This document shows positions 63,348-64,000 of a DNA stretch of 64,000 nucleotides, piece after piece (the stretch's first letter is position 1; every line of letters begins with the position of its first letter). The position numbers were made by a program, and so were the translations under genes. Source of the stretch: Mesostigma viride (Eukaryota > Streptophyta > Mesostigmatophyceae > Mesostigmatales > Mesostigmataceae); assembly GCA_009746045.1 (NCBI GenBank), contig RPFO01000038.1:564107-628106 (forward strand), written 5' to 3'. The notes under the pieces are model-generated. The model made no database searches and was not told the DNA's origin. It was given only the letters and a program-made list of their open reading frames with translations.

Positions 63348-64000
63348 ATGGGAGCCACGGAGTCGAAAAGTCAGATAGCAGATCCAGGCAAGTCCGCGCC
63401 CATCAGTCGCGGAATAGGCAATACTGACCTTGCTAGCTCGTTGATCGACCTCAACTGGGCCGGCAGCGGCAGAGGGAACAATTCGGGGGCCGCTGCGCAG
63501 CAAGCCCGGCCGGTCTCCAACCATCTCATGGCCGGGAGCGCTGCTGGCATGTACAGCGGAGCGCAGCCTCGCCCGGCAAGTGCCCCAGCGGGCAGCAATA
63601 CTAAGAGTACAGGTGGGGAAATTGCAGCCATTCAGAAACCTACGACTAGACACGAAACAGGTCCAGGCTGCTCTGCATTTGGGAGTTCTGGTACTGGCCT
63701 GGCAAACAGCCACGGCCAGCAGCACACCGGTTTGGGCATGATTAGCTCCGCCAGTATAAATCATCAGGCTCCCCGCGTGAGGATTACCGATCATCAGGCG
63801 CCCGTGACGGTTGCCAGTCTTCGAGGCCCAATGGCAGGAAATCCCAGCCTCGAAAATGGTGCCCATGGCTCCTCAGGCCGGGGACAAGCCACAGTTCAAA
63901 AAGTAGCCCCTGCCAGCTATCCGCAGGCAGCCAGTATGCCATCCACCAGTACCACCATCCACCCTGCTGTGCCCTCCTCTGCAACCGTGGTTGGTGCAAC
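63348..64000 (+). CDS. Partial ORF running off the window, Ser/Gly/Ala/Gln-rich, unidentified
   Basis: ATG at 63348, no stop before the window end (217 codons); an in-frame stop lies about 36 nt upstream. Starts MGATESKSQIADPGKSAPIS, contains SSLIDLNWAGSGRGNN, then low-complexity Ser/Gly/Ala/Gln/Thr sequence (NHLMAGSAAGMYSG, ITDHQAPVTVASL). MG at the start would allow N-myristoylation; the composition is that of a disordered region. A competing minus-strand frame (63336-63866) exists and also lacks motifs. I do not recognise the gene. Confidence 0.5.
   Translation, partial: MGATESKSQIADPGKSAPISRGIGNTDLASSLIDLNWAGSGRGNNSGAAAQQARPVSNHLMAGSAAGMYSGAQPRPASAPAGSNTKSTGGEIAAIQKPTTRHETGPGCSAFGSSGTGLANSHGQQHTGLGMISSASINHQAPRVRITDHQAPVTVASLRGPMAGNPSLENGAHGSSGRGQATVQKVAPASYPQAASMPSTSTTIHPAVPSSATVVGA

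Overview
This is a eukaryotic nuclear window, most likely from a green alga, since it combines a plant-type plastid lipase, a plant-like BET1 SNARE and a green-lineage conserved small protein with Arp2/3. Genes are widely spaced, have many GT-AG introns, and the introns and intergenic DNA are loaded with simple repeats, minisatellites and broken retroelements. I cannot name the species. No prokaryotic gene organisation, tRNA, rRNA or CRISPR array was found. All splice models below were built by eye, by matching reading phase across introns and comparing with remembered family sequences.

Layout. (1) 199-15362, plus strand: ARPC1, the WD-repeat subunit of the Arp2/3 complex, in 14 visible exons with its 5' end outside the window. 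Its introns hold a 1.7 kb pyrimidine-only tract, a 54-bp minisatellite array and an antisense retroelement copy. (2) 16.1-19.3 kb: LINE reverse-transcriptase debris with nested insertions. (3) 21050-25384, plus: an intronless copper-type P1B ATPase of 1444 aa with a cysteine-rich metallothionein-like N-terminus and an altered phosphorylation loop (DKTNT). (4) 25.8-33 kb: a dense retroelement graveyard, including a LINE split by a 1.77 kb terminal-inverted-repeat element. (5) 33407-36892, minus: BET1-like Qc-SNARE in four exons. (6) 37898-42128, plus: a NAD-dependent epimerase/D-erythronate-dehydrogenase-like enzyme in four exons. (7) 42.7-43.7 kb: another LINE. (8) 45682-51243, minus: PLIP-type plastid class-3 lipase in five exons. 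(9) 52949-57978, plus: a small conserved protein in four exons, with one GC-AG intron. (10) 58.3-61 kb: more retroelement ends. (11) 63348 to the edge: start of an unidentified Ser/Gly/Ala/Gln-rich ORF. BET1 with the epimerase, and the lipase with the small protein, are head-to-head pairs. The genes do not form one pathway: they cover actin nucleation, copper transport, ER-Golgi fusion, sugar-acid metabolism and plastid lipid turnover.

The most unusual signal is in the repeats. Aligned by eye, one LINE copy (16.65-18.5 kb) differs from its relatives at about 28 kb, 43 kb and 58 kb by some sixteen insertions, nearly all of 4 nt. Each turns a dinucleotide XY into XY, its reverse complement, then XY (for example AG to AGCTAG, TG to TGCATG, GA to GATCGA). 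The same signature occurs in unrelated repeats at 58.5, 59.7, 59.9 and 60.9 kb. It looks like P-nucleotide-type footprints of an unidentified hairpin-forming excision or repair process. Also notable: several retroelement families here share a 3'-terminal stem-loop with loop CAAC, supported by compensatory changes, followed by short AT-rich tails; and a separate family leaves 5'-truncated insertions as short as 27-36 bp with clear target-site duplications.
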